Assembly: GCA_014155875.1 (NCBI GenBank) | Contig: JACEFZ010017414.1 | Coordinates: 256,501 to 320,500 of the forward strand | Source of the DNA: Cepaea nemoralis | Taxonomy: Eukaryota; Mollusca; Gastropoda; Stylommatophora; Helicidae | Reading direction: 5' to 3' | DNA length: 64,000 bases | In this document: positions 10,834-22,431 of the stretch, in pieces | Numbering within the stretch: position 1 is the first letter of the stretch | Layout: every line of letters starts with the position of its first letter | The notes under the pieces: model-generated | Databases searched by the model: none | What the model was told of the DNA's origin: nothing | The model's input: only the letters and a program-made list of their open reading frames with translations | Program-made: the position numbers and the translations under genes

Positions 10834-11040
10834 GTTCGTTAGCGAAGTTGATAGGGAACTCCACTGATAATGTCATGAGCTCGGTGGGACGCAGGTTCGA
10901 TACCTGGACTCGTCACTTGTAACATTGAGGGAACGACTGACAGCTTCTTCCTATTCGCTCTAGACCTACAAAATGTGATGGCGCTATCACATCACTGACT
11001 AGTAGCAAGAAACTGCTACGGGACAATTAGCTATTAATTA
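10834..11040 (+). mobile_element. tRNA-like SINE
   Basis: A B box GGTTCGATACC at 10894-10904 lies about 45 bases after an A-box-like TTAGCGAAGTTGATAGG. The following 130 bases may be the SINE body. No second copy was found in the window. Confidence 0.5.
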
Positions 11041-11982
11041 AATATACACACAAACATACACACCACAAACACACACAACACACATTGGTCGCTTGTGTGC
11101 CACCCCGACCCTCACCTTGCCCAGTGTTTAAGTCATGCACCTGGTACATAGTGACCAATTTGCTTCGTACGGAATATTTAGAAGTGGCCGGGAGAAACCT
11201 AACTTCTCTACCTGGTCCTTTTAGCCTATGTCGCAGTCTCCACAGTCAAGACTCACTGCTATCATTATTTTATAGTAATTATTAAGATAGTGAGGTGCGA
11301 GATATTCCGTTATATTTAGACTCAATGTCAGGCCAAGCTATCTGCTGACGTATGACAGTTGGAGGTACTACCTACGACTGTTAAGCTTAACCTTTTGATT
11401 TAGGCTCGGTGAGAGACTAGAGCTGAGAGGACAAACAATGATAGGACATCGTCAAGTGGTTGATGGTTAGCATAGGAGTCGAATATGCTACTAGAGTAAA
11501 CACACTTTTATGGAAAACTTCAAATTGCCTACTGTGGTAGTAATCACAGGAGAGAAACAGGCTAAGAACTGCCAGAGAATCCCCGATTGCACGGTAGATT
11601 AGCTTGTTAGTGAAACAAGTTAAGGGAGTAAACTCTGATAGTAAAACTCTCACTGCCCATATGTTAAAGTAGCCACCTGGCCAGTCCTACAACCTAAGGG
11701 ACTTAACACTGACAGAAAAATGTCCAAGTCTCCGTGTGTCTCGAAAATTAAAGACTGCCTTTCTCTAGGAACAAACCAATTATAGATGTCAAGAGGGAGG
11801 TCAGTGCAAGGGTGACACGGCGATTTCTCCATAGTGATTGCCCAGGCGACAGCATTAGGGGCTACTTGCACCACATTGGGTCGAAGGGCTCATACTTGGA
11901 ACTAACAGGCTAAACAAATAAATTAGTATTGAAAAAATGCGTGTCCGGCTTTGACTGCCACAAAAATAAAATAGCCCATAAT
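11041..11982. other. Unassigned sequence with a short CA-rich patch
   Basis: CA-rich sequence at 11044-11085. The remainder holds only short frames without recognisable motifs. Confidence 0.5.
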
Positions 11983-12396
11983 GTTTAGACCAGTGCTTCT
12001 CAACTTTTTTTTTTGGCCCGCGCCCTCCTTCACCATATTTTCAGAACGTTATTCCCCCCTCCCCCTTCGTATTTCCTACCTAAAAATCCCGCCCGCCCCT
12101 ACACAGTATACGTAATAATGGAAGCTAAATTTAATAGCACATACTAAAACAAGTCTAGACGTCCATATAAAACATGATTTGTGGGTCTACTTACTTTATA
12201 AAATGAATTTTAGAAGGGTGAGATGTACAGAACTGTACAGTATGAAGGGGAAAAACAATATCAAGTATTCGGTTCTTGTATTAACGTGTTCTTGAAATAA
12301 TCTTAATTCCGCCCCCCCCCCCCCCCGGAAACCCTAACATTCTCCCCTGGGGGGAGGGGGGAAATTCCCCACCGGTTGAGAACCACTGATTTAGAC
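11983..12396. mobile_element. Non-autonomous hAT-type transposon (MITE) with 8-bp target duplication
   Basis: The element starts CAGTGCTTCTCAAC at 11991 and ends GTTGAGAACCACTG at 12388. These are terminal inverted repeats of the CAGNGNTTCTCAAC type known from hAT/Charlie-like elements. It is flanked by GTTTAGAC at 11983-11990 and ATTTAGAC at 12389-12396, an 8-bp duplication with one mismatch, the size hAT transposases make. The 398-bp interior has no transposase. It carries C-rich tracts near both ends: a TTTTTTTTTGGCCCGCGCCC stretch near 12005 and C/G runs at 12308-12361. Confidence 0.92.
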
Positions 12397-12759
12397 GAAC
12401 CAACGATATCTGGTCTGGCTAATTCATGATGTTTCACTTCTGACCGGATCATGCTATTTTCTACTTTTCTGCCCAAGATTCCAGATGGAAGGAAGAGCAT
12501 GAAAATATTCACAGATATTGATTGGCACTTATAGATGTAGAGGAAAGAATTAGAGATCAGAGACCACACTACTAAGTAAGATAAGGATCCTTTTACACAG
12601 CTTGAGTCGCGTTGGGCATATGGTGCTGGTTCCAAATTGTCTATAGCACTCGATCAACAACGCACCGGCCGCTTTTAAATTCCAAGACATGACTTGGTAT
12701 TCATGTTAGCTGGCTCCACCTGAGAACCCAAGCCATTTTTTTAAACAAATCCATTCATT
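12397..12759. other. Unassigned sequence
   Basis: No feature supported. The minus frame 12303-12635 crosses the hAT boundary and is not a gene. Confidence 0.5.
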
Positions 12760-13070
12760 CATCATGTGTCATACCGATAAACGTAGGCGGTCATGATTCG
12801 CCATCTCACTCGATCACCAGAGTCGTGGATCAGCTCAGTGATCTTATCTCGACTATACCATGTGGCTAAGCCATCCAGCTATTTACTTCTCTGTCATCCC
12901 TTAGTTCTCTTCCCCTCGATCTTGCCAGTTCTTATCAAATTCTCCAGTTTATTTCTTCTCATAACGTAACCAAACAATTGTGACTGTCTACGTCTAATTT
13001 CTCTAATCAGTTTACGGTTTTCACTTGTTTCTTGTAAGACAAGGTCAACAACTTGGTCAACGCATCTACT
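12760..13070 (-). pseudogene. LINE-A 3' end, copy 1
   Basis: This aligns with the LINE-A copy at 41160. On the minus strand it reads from an ETSENRKLI-like segment through a GKIEG-like segment to the TRVIDHDSGDRVRW-like end. It then has an ATGA/TGAA tail at 12760-12775. Multiple substitutions interrupt the frame. It is the 3' ~100 codons of a non-LTR reverse transcriptase. Confidence 0.8.
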
Positions 13071-13409
13071 GTGTTATAAATTACAACCTATGGCAACTGA
13101 GCCTATAGGCACTCGTAGGTCACACTCGACAAAATACACAAAAGGTATGGTGGCCACATCTGAATTTAAGCCTGCCGCCTCCAAATAACGACAGCGAGGC
13201 CCTGGCAACCGGGACATAATGCCTAAAACAACACAGCTACATGTTACCTGAATAAGTAAAAGTGTCCTAACGGTCTGCACTCTAAAGCCAGGGGTGACAT
13301 GTTTTTTTTTAAAAATCCACCAATTATAGGATGGGATTTTTGTTGAGGAACACACCCAAAATTCCTTTACTTAGGCACAGGTGGTACAATATCAACATGC
13401 TAGTGAGTA
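13071..13409. other. Unassigned sequence
   Basis: No motif supported; the 93-residue minus frame at 13074-13355 is unrecognised. Confidence 0.4.
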
Positions 13410-14042
13410 ACGTGAGAGGCGGTTCGAATGAAAGACCTTACAAGTGTGATAGAAATTACTATAACAATAACATTGTCTTGTAACCTATCAATACCGTTGT
13501 TAAGGATCTCAAGAGAATGAAGCACGTGACATCATGGTGGAGACGAACATGGTGACGTCATAATGACAGTTTAAAGATGGCCTCCTCACTCTCGACATGC
13601 ACCAAAGGGGAGTAGCGTTCTGTTATCAGTTTTGTTTTTAATCAGTGAATGGGTGAAACTTAGAATGAAGGTCCAGTTTAGTGATGCATGCCTGTCGTCC
13701 AGCAAGTGTATGGGTGGAGTAGAAAGTTTCGAAACGGCTAGACTTCTGTGACAGACTGTTCACGACCAGGTCAGGCACACCGAGTAGTGACCTCAGAGTT
13801 GATTGCAGCCGTGGAAGGCCTCGTATAGGGAAACCGTCGATTGACTGTGAGTGACATTGTTGCACATCTTAACATCAGTCAAGGTTTAGCACACCATATC
13901 ATCCATGAAGTGCTACAGTACAGCAAAGTGTCTGCAAGGTGGGTGCCACGACAACTTACTCCAGAATAGAAACAACGATGCATTGATGCTTGTCAAGAAC
14001 TGTTGCAGTGCATTGAATCAGAAGATGATGGTCAGGTCCGCA

Positions 14043-14325
14043 TGGGCGAATGGATAAGAACGGTGTTCTTAAACAACCGGTGTGCTAATGCCGAAGTTAG
14101 CGGTTCAACCCCTACACCGGACAGCTGGACTAAAATGTTGACCTGTCGTCATTGACTTTGGGGCGTAAATTACAAGAACCTCTGAAGTCGGAGTGGGTTC
14201 GCCCGATGGCGAGGGACACTGTTAATAGGGAAAGCTAACCCACATGCACAATTCAGTCCATCACAACTATAAAAATAGTGTGTATGGACTACGCTTGAGT
14301 TCAAAGCGAGCGAGCGCAAAAAAAA
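14043..14325 (+). mobile_element. tRNA-derived SINE nested in mariner M1
   Basis: It splits the transposase between the ESEDDG region and the GDET region. The head has TGGGCGAATGG as an A box near 14044 and GGTTCAACCCC as a B box near 14102. The body follows, and an A run at 14318-14325 could be its tail. Mariner relatives read straight through this position, so the segment is an insertion and is younger than the mariner copy. Confidence 0.75.
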
Positions 14326-14959
14326 GGATGGTTTCATATCTAGAATTGTTACTGGAGATGAAACCTAGGTTCACTACCATGAGCCAGAAACGAAGAGAGC
14401 GAGTAAGAAATGGCTCCAACCCTCCTCAATGAAACCAAAGAAGTTTCGCATCTGAAGGGCAGATTATGCTGACTCTCTTTTGGGATGAACCAGGCGTTAT
14501 TTTAGAGCACTACATGCCAAGATGGAAAACTGTCACCAGTGATACGTATACAGATCTTCTCACCAATCATCTTCGACCCGCAAACAAATCAAAACGACGT
14601 GGACTTCTGAGTAAAGGTGTCCTCTTGTAATATGTCAATGCTCGACCTTATACAGCCCGTGCAACAGTTGAAACCATCAAAGACCTCCACTTTCAGTGTG
14701 TACCACATGCCCCGTACTCGCCAGACCTAGCCCCAAGTGATTTCCACTTATTTGGAAAACTCAAAGAGTTATTGGGAGGAAAGATTTTTCAGTCCGATGA
14801 AAAAGTGCGACAGGTGATGCGTGAGTGGTTACACACCCGACCAAGATAATTTTTTACTACAGGGATCCAAGCGCTTTATCAGCTCTGGGGGACTTGCATT
14901 GAACGTAGTGGTGCTACATCGAAAAATGATACATTTGTTCTTTACATTTTCAGAATACA

Positions 14960-14960
14960 C

Positions 14961-14993
<33 letters not shown>

Positions 14994-15200
14994 GCACACA
15001 CGCACACGAGCGCGCACGCACGCACGCACGCACGAACACGCGCGCGCACACGCACGTTCGCACGCACACACGCACACACGCACGTACGCACGCACGCACG
15101 CACACTCGCACCCACCCACCCATCCCCACCCACCCATCCCCCACACACCCACACCCACACCACACACAACACACACACACGCACACTCACACAGAGATAC
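14960..15200 (+). repeat. Imperfect AC microsatellite with CGCA and CCCA variants
   Basis: (AC)n from 14960 grades into CACG/CGCA and then CACC-rich repeats. All long frames over it, on both strands, are repeat translations. Confidence 0.92.
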
Positions 15201-15350
15201 ATACACAAGACATTTAAGGGTTTCATTTGAAGCACCATCGTATTTAAAATAACACGTTTAGCAGTAACTAATATGTCATCAACGCATCTGCCACAGACAG
15301 TAGTTACACAAAGACAATATTTACTATTTATTGATTTAACCAGTCATCCA

Positions 15351-16060
15351 TGACAGTCGTCATCATCATCACATGTCATGCCAATAAACCATGTTTCTCC
15401 ATCTCACGCTATCACCAGAGTCATAGATCAGCTCCGCTTTCTTGTCTTGACAATGCCACTTGACCAAATCATGCAGATATTTACTTCTCTTCCTTATCCT
15501 TGTTGTTTTCCCCTCAATATTGCCAATTGTTACCAAGTTCTCCAACGTATTTCTTCTCATAACGTGTCCAAAATATTTGGACTTTCTACGACTGATTTCT
15601 CTTACCAGTTTACGGTTTTAATTTGTTTCCTATTGGACTTTGTCGTTGGTTTTTTGGTCTGTCCATGGTATTCTTTGCATTTCTCTCAGAAACCACATTT
15701 CCACTGCCATGTAATGTTTTTTCTGCTTGTCTGCTCATTGTCCACGCTTCACATTCATACAAAAGTATAGGTTCTATGTAGACGTCAACACTCTTTTTCT
15801 TTTTGTAATTAACATCTTTTTATTGATCAGTATATTTTCCACCTTGCAACTGGCTATCTTCGCCATAGCGATTCGAATAATGTCGTAAAAGCACCTCCCA
15901 TAAGATGTTATGACAGTTCTAAGGTTGTTGTACTGACTCACTTGTTTAAGAATATTCTCATTTACATATATTACATTGTGATATTTCATTCTTCCTAGTG
16001 ACGACAATAATCTGTGTCTTCTTACAATTAAATCGAACCCAAGTTGTTCACAGACAGTTG
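15351..16060 (-). pseudogene. LINE-A fragment, copy 2
   Basis: On the minus strand the copy runs from a CKKTQI-like start near 16050 through a KYHNVIYVNENILKQV segment, an IVS-like loss of frame, a GKIEGKTTRIRKR segment and the terminal HDSGDSVRWRNMVY region. It ends in a TGATGA tail at 15352-15372. It represents the C-terminal third of the reverse transcriptase and shows the uninterrupted form of the site where LINE-B sits in the 41-kb copy. Confidence 0.85.
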
Positions 16061-16141
16061 TAACATAAAGTCAGTTTTTCTTGTTTATTAACTTAACCGT
16101 CTTTGTTCAAGACAGTTGTATTATGACTTCACTATATTTTT

Positions 16142-16250
16142 CTTAGGAAAATGCAAAGAATACCATGGACAGATAGAAAAACCAATGACCAAGTCCTACA
16201 AGAAACAAGTGAAAATCGTAGATTGATTAGAGAAATTAGACGTAGACAAT
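16142..16250 (+). pseudogene. LINE-A short fragment, plus strand
   Basis: RKMQRIPWTDRKTNDQVLQE-type sequence, ending at IREIRRRQ. It abuts an oppositely oriented LINE-A fragment at 16255. Confidence 0.8.
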
Positions 16251-16254
16251 TGAT

Positions 16255-16530
16255 ATCTTATTATTATTCAGTATGTTTTTCATCTTGCAAAAGGCTACCT
16301 TCGCAATGGCAATTCTGGTTCTAATCTCTTCAAGGCATCTCCCATCAGATGTTATGACTGTTCCGAGATAACTGTACCGATTCACTAGCTTAAGAATATG
16401 CCCATTTAGTGGTATATCACATTGTGGTATTTCCTTCTTCCCACTGACGATCATAATCTGTGTCTTCTTACACTTTAATTCTAACCCTAGGTGTTCACTG
16501 TGTGCAACAACCGCATCTACGAAACTCAAC
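16255..16530 (-). pseudogene. LINE-A fragment, copy 4
   Basis: The minus strand reads AVVAHSEHLGLELKCKKTQI, then IPQCDIPLNGHILKLVNRYS and YLGTVITSDGRCLEEI. It is part of a 122-residue frame. This is the segment just after the RT catalytic motif. It is truncated at both ends and set head-to-head against the plus-strand piece at 16142-16250. Confidence 0.85.
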
Positions 16531-16852
16531 GGAATACAACTCACTGGATAGTGTACGAGATAACCTTTTGCCAACATTAAATGCTTTTTTAACATACCTT
16601 GCAAGCTTTCTGCTTAACACGCAATATGACTCGGACAGCAGATCCGTCCAGCTTTTTGCAAGAAACACGTTGTAAGTTAGACATCCAGTCACGCGACATG
16701 AATCCCCTTTGAACTTTGTTTTAAAGTCTGTTTTCTAAAATTGCTCTAGTTTCAGATCAAGGGAATACCCTACATCAGACATTCCCGAGGGCCTCCACAT
16801 AGCAAGGATTTCTTATCACCATCATGTAACAAATGCATCCATACTTTAAGAG
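16531..16852. other. Unassigned sequence
   Basis: No supportable feature. Confidence 0.4.
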
Positions 16853-17178
16853 TTGAATATTGAAGAAGGTTGGCTATCAAAGACGACAAATCTAAGAAAA
16901 TTTAAATATTTTGGTTACTTGAAACGTCACGAAAGTGTGGAGAGAACAATAATGGAGGGGTTATGCCTGGGAAGAGAGGAAGAGGAAGGCCAAAGAGAAG
17001 ATGAGTGCAGGATTTTGCGGATGATCTTCAAATGGGTGTATCGGACACGGGGCATCTTGCTTATGATCGAGAGGTTTTCCGGAAGGTTGTTGTGGGAGTT
17101 AGGTTCTGCAAAGGACGTGCTACTGAATGCATGCAAGAATGAATGAATGAATGGATGAATGAATGAATGAATGAATCA
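16853..17178 (+). pseudogene. LINE-E 3' end with GAAT tail
   Basis: The frame 16853-17146 contains KTTNLRKFKYFGYLKRHESV and ERTIMEG followed by a Glu/Gly/Arg-rich GRPR-like segment. This is the typical distal C-terminus of LINE reverse transcriptases. It ends in (GAAT)n at 17138-17178, which fits a retroelement with a short-tandem 3' tail. No RT catalytic core is present. Confidence 0.7.
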
Positions 17179-18059
17179 TAATACAGTTTATATTCATAAC
17201 ATCGCTCTCATCCCCTCCGGCCGAAGAGATTGGCAATTCAAAGCCAGTTCACCAGCCTCATTCACGTGTAAGCCCAAGCTGTCTTCAGGTCGTGTCGCCA
17301 TCTGCGTTGCTTGTCGACACCACCGTTTTATCCAGGAAGCATACCTTCAATCGTTGTTGTGTCCACCCTGGCATGTAAATGGCCTAGGCTGAGAGACGTC
17401 CCGGTTTTCCTGTCCAGTCCCGGGCTTTTCTGAAATATTTAACTGTCCCAAAATATACCACATGCTGTTTATGAGACAGTTTTCTTCGATGTTCCGATCT
17501 GGTAGAATATCACTATTTTCCTTGTTCTTGGTCTGCGATGTTCTCATAATGTATCTGTAACATTTAAGTTACATTTCACATATAGGCCAAAATATCTTAG
17601 AAACCACAAATGCATGTAAAGTTTAGAACCATCCATTTTATTAACCCAATCTCGCCCCTCCCTTTATGTCTGTCTCTTTCATAAAACGTTAATTTGCATA
17701 AACACGGATTAAATGTTATCAGAACGAAGCAAATCCTTTTCATGTCTAAATGACATGCCTTCACATGCCCTTTGTTGAAACCGTATGACGAGACAGTAAA
17801 GGCCCTACATATGAGCAGGACAGCTGTCAGAACTGCCCTACTGACATTCGAATGAACAAGAACATGCTTGCTTTACAAGTCAAATGTCATTAACACATTC
17901 TTGTCTTCATATATAAGTCTAACAGAAATATGGCATGCTGTCAGAATCTAATTAGTGGAAGATGCTTAACATGCGGAAACGGGTCAGTGGTAACATAGAC
18001 ATGTAACGACAGATGTCATATAGGATTTTATAGGATTTGGTACAGCAGAACTCTTAAAA
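17179..18059. other. Unassigned sequence
   Basis: Short frames only; nothing recognised. Confidence 0.5.
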
Positions 18060-18240
18060 GGAAGCCGAGCTAGACGCTCGCCCACTGGTCCTCTGGCCAA
18101 GGGTTGGAATCCACATGGGGGAGGAGTTTTCTATATACCTCAGCTCCCAGGTTAACCAGTATAGAATGGGTATCAGGAAATGTCTCGGGAAGTATTTGCC
18201 CTGACCCCCAGCAACCGTGGTTAATTTATTATCGAATGTT
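18060..18240 (+). mobile_element. SINE family S3, copy 2
   Basis: A weak B box GGTTGGAATCC follows a tRNA-like start. The body shares AGCTCCCAGGTTAACCAG, then TATCAGGAAATGTCTCGGGA, in the same order as the copy at 40826. Confidence 0.6.
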
Positions 18241-18784
18241 CACGCTGATTATGCGATTGAATACATGGAAAACATAAGACGATAACGTTCAGTCCAGGAA
18301 AATAACCGTCTAGACAACTTAACAACAGTACAACACTAATACCATACTGTGGATTGAATCTAGACAGTGACAGTAAGGACACGTCTATGTCTATATAGTG
18401 ACAGTCAGAACACGATATACTGAAAGGCTAAAAGATCACATGGTTCGGCCGACTCTTTACAATGCAACACCATCAGATACCACCACAAGCGCTACACCAA
18501 AGAAGATCATCTTCAACTTTTGTCGTCAAGCATCGTGGGGAGGAATAATTGGCACTCCAGGGCCCAATGGGTGGCACTGGATAGTGTCATTCCGCGTGAA
18601 TGTACAATGTCTGTGATGTCGTCAATCAATTTTCATCTCGGGCGTCCTCTTGCTCTCGTAACAGATATTATTTTATATAGGGCCAGTGCTGGTTGTTGAT
18701 GGTGTTATTTCTAATGAGATGGCCAAACCATGCTCTCTTCGGGCATCTCATGTTACAGGTGTTGATTGTTCGTAAAAGTGATTT
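18241..18784. other. Unassigned sequence
   Basis: Short frames only. A LINE-B-like stretch may begin near 18650 (ATGGTGTTATTTCT context), but I cannot align it securely. Confidence 0.35.
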
Positions 18785-18985
18785 GTATAATGTCCAAGTT
18801 TCAAATCAAATCAAATCAACTTTATTAGGGTCACAAATTGGGCGCGCAGGCCCGTCTTACATTCGGCCCTTCCAATCACTCGTCTTTCGTTCATCAAGAG
18901 CATTTTACATTTACATAGGAAGAAAAATAAACATTGTGAAATGAATGTTGTAAACATAAACAAGGCTAAACATGGAGAAAAATGT
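18785..18985 (-). repeat. Interspersed repeat R2, retroelement 3' end with ATTTG tail
   Basis: The segment matches 43060-43240 (CACAAATTGGGC, CCAATCACTC and ATGTTGTAAACATAAACAA blocks). On the minus strand it runs toward AATAAAG and ends in (ATTTG)n at 18785-18805. That is the look of a retroelement 3' terminus with a short tandem tail. Confidence 0.7.
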
Positions 18986-19029
18986 GTACATAAAAAGTAT
19001 GTGACGTAAAAGTAGTGATGCCAGCGCGT

Positions 19030-19097
<68 letters not shown>

Positions 19098-19130
19098 ACA
19101 CACACTCTCTCTCTCTCTCTTTCATTCACT
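19030..19130 (+). repeat. (CA)n and (CT)n microsatellite
   Basis: Pure CA from 19033 to about 19103, followed by CT repeats that lead into the 20-bp minisatellite. Confidence 0.95.
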
Positions 19131-20125
19131 CTCACTCTCACTCATTCACTCACACACACACACTCTCACTCATTCACTCTCCCGCTCACTCATTCACTCT
19201 CCCGTTCACTCATTCACTCTCCCGCTCACTCATTCACTCTCCCGCTCACTCATTCACTCTCCCGCTCACTCATTCACTCTCCCGCTCACTCATTCACTCT
19301 CCCGCTCACTCATTCACTCTCCCGCTCACTCATTCACTCTCCCGCTCAGTCATTCCCTCTCACTCATTCACTCTCAAGCTCACTCATTCACTGTCCCGCT
19401 CACTCATTCACTCTGCCGTTCACTCATTCACTCTCACGCTCAATCATTCACTCTCCCGCTCACTGATTCACTCTCACGCTCACTCATTCACTCTCACGCT
19501 CACTCATTGCTTCTCACGCTCACTCATTCACTCTCACTCATTCACTCTCACGCTCACTCAATCACTCTCAAGCTCACTCATTCACTCTCACGCTCACTCA
19601 TTCACTCTCACGCTCACTCATTAACTCTCCCGCTCAATCATTCACTCTCCCGCTCACTCATTCACTCTCACTAATTCACTCTCCCGCTCGCCCATTCACT
19701 CTTCCGCTCACTCATTCACTCTCCCGCTCACTCATTCACTCTCCCGCTCACTCATTCACTCTCACGCTCACTCATTCACTCTCACGCTCACTCATTCACT
19801 CTCACTCATTCACTCACACTCATTCACTCCCACACACAGACACTCTCACTCATTCACTCTCCAGCTCACTCATTCGCTCTCACGCTCACTCATTCACTCT
19901 CCCGCTCACTCATTCACCCTCACGCTCACTCATTCACTCTCACGCTCACTCATTCACTCTCCCGCTCATTCATTCACTCTCACTCATTCACTCTCCCGCT
20001 CACTCATTCACTCTCACGCTCAATCATTCACTCTCCCGCTCACTCATTCACTCTCACGCTCACTCATTCACTCTCACGCTCACTCATTCTGTCTCTCATT
20101 CACACTCACTCACTCTCTCACTCAA
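19131..20125 (+). repeat. 20-bp minisatellite, block 1
   Basis: The unit is about CTCACTCATTCACTCTCCCG, with frequent variants where the last bases are ACG or the unit is shortened to CTCACTCATTCA. Because 20 is not divisible by 3, every frame cycles through the same three peptides. The open 219-residue frame is an artefact. Confidence 0.95.
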
Positions 20126-20247
20126 ACTACAGTAATGAACATATGTTTAGATTATACATGATAAAATCAAATGGTATTTAACTTATAATATGACAGATGA
20201 GAATACACAAACATATGGATTCGCGTGTTACATGACATGCATCTGCT

Positions 20248-20313
<66 letters not shown>

Positions 20314-20369
20314 CTTTCATATACACACACTCACACGCATGCGTACGCTCACACACACACACACTCTCT
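20126..20369 (+). repeat. Spacer of the duplicated block, copy 1
   Basis: Unique-looking AT-rich sequence (ACTACAGTAATGAACAT start) followed by (TC)n at 20251-20308 and a CA-rich segment. The same sequence recurs at 21501 with few changes. Confidence 0.93.
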
Positions 20370-21500
20370 CTCTTTCTCTCTCATTCACTCTCACTCTCAC
20401 TAATTCACTCTCCCGCTCACTCATTCACTCTCACGCTCACTCATTCACTCTCACGCTCACTCATTCACTCTCACGCTCACTCATTCACTCACCCGCTCAC
20501 TCATTCATTCTCCCGCTCACTCATTTACTCTCCCGCTCACTCATTCACTCTCCCGTTCACTCATTCACTCTCCCGCTCACTCATTCACTCTCCCGCTCAC
20601 TCATTCACTCTCCCGCTCACTCATTCACTCTCCCGTTCAATCATTCACTCTCACTCATTCACTCTCACGCTAACTCATTCACTCTCACGCTAACTCATTC
20701 ACTGTCCCGCTCAATCATTCACTCTGCCGCTCACTCATTCACTCTCACACTCACTCATTTACTCTCACGCTCAATAATTCACTCTCACGCTCAATCATTC
20801 ACTCTCCCGCTCACTGATTCACTCTCACGCTCACTCATTCACTCTCACGCTCACTCATTCCTTCTCACGCTCACTCATTCCTTCTCACGCTCACTCATTC
20901 ACTCTCACTCATTCACTCTCACGCTCACTCATTCACTCTCACACTCACTCATTCACTCTCACGCTCACTCATTCACTCTCACGCTCACTCATTCACTCTC
21001 AAGCTCACTCATTCACTCTCCAGCTCAATCATTTACTCTCCCGCTCACTCTCTCATTCACTCTCCCGCTCACTCATTCACTCTCCCGCTCACTCATTCAC
21101 TCTCCCGCTCACTCATTCACTCTCACGCTCACTCATTCACTCTCACGCTCACTCATTCACTCTCACTCATTCACTCACACACACAGACACTCTCACTCAT
21201 TCACTCTCCCGCTCACTCATTCGCTCTCACGCTCACTCATTCACTCTCCCGCTCACTCATTCACCCTCACGTTCACTCATTCACTCTCACTCATTCACTC
21301 TCCCGCTCACTCATTCACTCACACTCATTCACTCTCCCGCTCACTCATTCACTCTCACGCTCACTCATTCACTCTCACCCTCACTCATTTACTCTCACGC
21401 TCACTCATTCACTCTCACTAATTCACTCTCACGCTCACTCATTCACTCTCACGCTCACTCATTCTGTCTCTCATTCACACTCACTCACTCTCTCACTCAA
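20370..21500 (+). repeat. 20-bp minisatellite, block 2
   Basis: Same unit and variants as block 1, with the same GTCTCTCATTCACACTCACT ending just before the spacer. The long 398- and 167-residue frames are repeat translations. Confidence 0.95.
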
Positions 21501-21639
21501 ACTACAGTAATGAACATAAGTTTAGATTATACATGATAAAATCAAATGGTATTTAACTTATAATATGACAGATGAGAATACACAAACATATGGATTCGCC
21601 TGTTACATAGCATGCGTGTTACATGACATGCATCTGCTC

Positions 21640-21707
<68 letters not shown>

Positions 21708-22012
21708 TCTTTCATATACACACACTCACACGCATGCGCGTGCTCACACACACACACACACTAACACATCAACTCTCCCACTGTCTCACTCTCTAACACA
21801 CAATCCTACACACACACACTCACTCTCTCAATCACACTCTCTCACAAATACACGTACACATGAACGCATGCACGCACGCACACACTCCCCACTCACTCTC
21901 ACACATACACGTACGAATGCATGCACTGACACATTCCCCCACCATTTCTCGCTCAATCACTCTCTCCACACACACGCATGCACACACGCATTCACTCTCT
22001 CCCTCTCTCTGA

Positions 22013-22064
<52 letters not shown>

Positions 22065-22085
22065 CCCACACGCACACACATATAT
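21501..22085 (+). repeat. Spacer copy 2 plus TC, CA and mixed simple repeats
   Basis: Repeats the 20126 spacer, with an extra ~16-base piece near 21606 (TAGCATGCGTGTTACA). It continues into (TC)n at 21640-21700, CA-rich sequence with CACGCA variants and a final (CT)n at 22010-22060. Confidence 0.93.
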
Positions 22086-22230
22086 AGTGAACAATTATAA
22101 TGAACAATTATACTGAACAATTATACCAAGTTTAACTTTGGTAGCATACAGTTAGTGTGAATATGCAATTTATTATCTATCATTTTGCGGACACAGGTAT
22201 TTTTGGACGTTTCAGTAAAGTTTATTGTTG

Positions 22231-22430
22231 CTATATAAGTGCACTTGCTTTTTGACATCTGATTTTGATTTCTGTGTCTATTCTGCCATCTTCTGTGATC
22301 ATACTTCCAAGAAACTTGAATTGTTTAACTTGTTTCAGAGATGCGCTATTTATCTGTATACTTAGTGGACCGGGATATCTGCTAACTTGCACTATTTCAG
22401 TTTTGGCTGTATTTATATACATGTTGTAAA
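22231..22430 (-). pseudogene. LINE-E-like reverse transcriptase fragment
   Basis: The minus strand reads NTAKTEIVQVSRYPG, then LKQVKQFKFLGSMITEDGRI and DTEIKIRCQKA. This is the segment after the RT palm in RTE- or Jockey-like LINEs (K-F-LGS-I--DGR). It lacks the catalytic YADD. Its 5' end is at about 22430, directly beside the SINE S2 tail. Confidence 0.8.
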
Positions 22431-22431
22431 T

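Larger units (their letters stand above)
13410..15243 (+). mobile_element. Dead mariner (DD34D), family M1, copy 1, carrying a SINE
   Basis: The 3' end is a 27-base terminal repeat (about 15215-15241, AGGGTTTCATTTGAAGCACC core). A degenerate inverted match lies at 13411-13437. The same 5' leader occurs in the sibling at 29663-30236. In between are broken transposase pieces: a segment ending near SARWVPRQLTPE, then IVTGDET followed by a stop where the family has Trp, then an NARPYTA block and HAPYSPDLAPSDFHLF. The distance between the second and third catalytic positions is 34 residues, so this is mariner. The second catalytic Asp is replaced by Val and preceded by a stop. A SINE occupies about 14043-14325, and an AC-rich microsatellite (14960-15200) has expanded before the 3' terminal repeat. 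Confidence 0.88.

Noticed and set aside
16142..16530. LINE twin-priming event
   Set aside because: The inverted pieces are in the wrong order for twin priming.
20190..21421. 398- and 167-residue Ser/His/Leu-rich proteins
   Set aside because: Translations of the 20-bp minisatellite; unit length is not divisible by 3 and the same peptides cycle in all frames.
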